Assembly (NCBI GenBank): GCA_900544305.1
Contig: UQUV01000068.1
Coordinates: forward strand, 1 to 7,203
Reading direction: 5' to 3'
DNA length: 7,203 nt
Origin: an uncultured Porphyromonadaceae bacterium
GTDB taxonomy: Bacteria > Bacteroidota > Bacteroidia > Bacteroidales > Muribaculaceae
Of the stretch, positions 6,418-7,203 are shown one piece after another; the first letter of the stretch is position 1, and each line of letters begins with the position of its first letter. Both the position numbers and the translations under genes were made by a program. A model generated the notes under the pieces. It did not search any database. It had not been told where the DNA came from and worked only from the letters and a program-made list of their open reading frames with translations.

Positions 6418-7131
6418 CTAAAAATTCATCATATCGTTCATCGTGAACCAGCCTTTCTTGCCTTTAACCCATTCGGCAGCAACCACAGCTCCCAGAGCAA
6501 AACCACGGCGAGAAAACGCTTCGTGTTCTATTTTAATACAATCCACATCCGAACGGTACTCAACAATATGCGTACCGGGAACTTCACCCTCACGTTCGGC
6601 TGTAATATTGACAATTTCGGAACTGTCGGAGTTTTCCGCCCATCCGATTTTTCTGTCCAAATTCTGTATAATACCTTCAGCCAAAGTAATGGCTGTACCG
6701 CTTGGATGGTCAAGTTTATGAATATGATGAATCTCTTTCATTGACACATCATACTGCTCAAAACGGTTCATGATTTTTGCCAAATACTTGTTCAAAGCAA
6801 AGAAGATATTCACCCCTATACTGAAATTGGACGAATAAAAGAACGTAGCATTATCCTGTTCGCACCAACGTTTTACCTCATCCTCCCTTTCCAACCATCC
6901 GGTTGTACCCGAAACAACGGCTACCCCTTGTTCAAAGGCACGACGATAGTTCTCAACCGCTGTTTTAGGAGTCGTAAATTCGATTGCCACATCGGCGCTG
7001 CGAAAAGCATCGCTGTCGAAATCATTCTGATTATCCACATCAATTTTACAAACAATCTGATGTCCGCGTGCTACCGCTATTTCTTCGATGGTCTTACCCA
7101 TCTTGCCATATCCAATTAATGCTATATTCAT
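6418..7131 (-). CDS. dapB: 4-hydroxy-tetrahydrodipicolinate reductase (DapB)
   Basis: This cytoplasmic enzyme of the diaminopimelate/lysine pathway reduces the dehydrated product of DapA to tetrahydrodipicolinate with NAD(P)H, supplying both lysine and the peptidoglycan cross-linking residue. The 237-residue chain begins with a Rossmann fold: MNIALIGYGKMGKTI has the GxGxMG dinucleotide motif at 7-12. SGTTGW at 74-79 is the conserved substrate/cofactor loop. The active-site block EIHHIHKLDHPSGTA (133-147) carries His135 and Lys139, equivalent to His159 and Lys163 of the E. coli enzyme, followed by the PSGT phosphate-binding-like turn. The C-terminus (about 195-237) returns to the Rossmann domain (FSRRGFALGAVVAAEW). 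It is shorter than the 273-residue E. coli enzyme, mainly through shorter loops early in the chain, but all core motifs are present. An AG-rich AGAAAGA precedes the ATG. It is the first gene in this window of the dapB-lepB-wbqC run. Confidence 0.97.
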   Translation of the reverse strand: MNIALIGYGKMGKTIEEIAVARGHQIVCKIDVDNQNDFDSDAFRSADVAIEFTTPKTAVENYRRAFEQGVAVVSGTTGWLEREDEVKRWCEQDNATFFYSSNFSIGVNIFFALNKYLAKIMNRFEQYDVSMKEIHHIHKLDHPSGTAITLAEGIIQNLDRKIGWAENSDSSEIVNITAEREGEVPGTHIVEYRSDVDCIKIEHEAFSRRGFALGAVVAAEWVKGKKGWFTMNDMMNF

Positions 7132-7203
7132 TCTTTCTAACTTCTTATATAATAATACTTCGTTAAAATTGTAACTAATCCGTTGAAAATAAGCACGCTG
7201 ATT
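7132..7203 (-). other. Upstream flank of dapB, no clear promoter
   Basis: These 72 AT-rich bases lie before dapB. Next to the start is the AG-rich stretch GTTAGAAAGA. I find no TAnnTTTG element in the visible part, so the promoter either lies beyond the window or inside an upstream gene of the same transcript. Confidence 0.4.

Noticed and set aside
6443..7166. Plus-strand frames opposite dapB
   Set aside because: They are antisense to conserved DapB motifs and lack any recognisable protein features.
1..7203. Search for CRISPR repeats, insertion sequence ends, tRNA genes, toxin-antitoxin pairs or phage genes
   Set aside because: I saw no repeat array, terminal inverted repeats, cloverleaf or matching protein signatures; reading by eye could miss short or degenerate examples.

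Overview
The window looks like chromosomal DNA from the Bacteroidales, most likely Bacteroides or Phocaeicola. The signs are: -7/-33 promoters of the Bacteroides type (TTTG, 20-21 bases, TAnnTTTG); AT-rich leaders mostly without a strong Shine-Dalgarno sequence; a DUF4369 lipoprotein with a thioredoxin-like C-terminus; an unusually long signal peptidase I; and the gene order dapB-lepB-wbqC-like. It holds eight protein genes, one of them cut by the left edge. I see no tRNA, rRNA, insertion sequence, CRISPR array, phage gene or origin. Coding density is high and no gene-free stretch exceeds about 125 bases.

Left part (1-1522, minus strand): an outer-membrane phospholipase A (pldA type) is followed downstream by two small lipoproteins, each with a lipobox and a lipocalin-like G-x-W motif just after it. 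The complete one is extremely rich in tyrosine and has its own promoter, which overlaps the first ATG of its longest reading frame; the true start is therefore further in. The second is truncated at base 1.

Middle part (1523-4273, plus strand): a 123-base divergent intergenic region carries a good promoter for a DUF4369 lipoprotein. Its thioredoxin-like C-terminal domain lacks the CxxC active site. After 60 bases comes a complete YifB/ComM-type AAA+ ATPase, probably on the same transcript.

Right part (4292-7131, minus strand): a tight, probably single transcript reads dapB (lysine/diaminopimelate synthesis), then lepB (signal peptidase I), then a WbqC-family protein. The gaps are 12 bases and a 1-base stop/start overlap (TAATG). 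It converges on yifB with only 18 bases between the stop codons.

The window is mostly housekeeping and cell-envelope genes: lipoprotein and outer-membrane products, the signal peptidase that processes secreted proteins, and a cell-wall precursor enzyme. I do not see convincing evidence of a new defence, mobile or biosynthetic system. The points most worth a second look are the tandem G-x-W lipoproteins with one Tyr-rich member, the redox-dead thioredoxin-like lipoprotein, and the close coupling of the WbqC-family gene to lepB.
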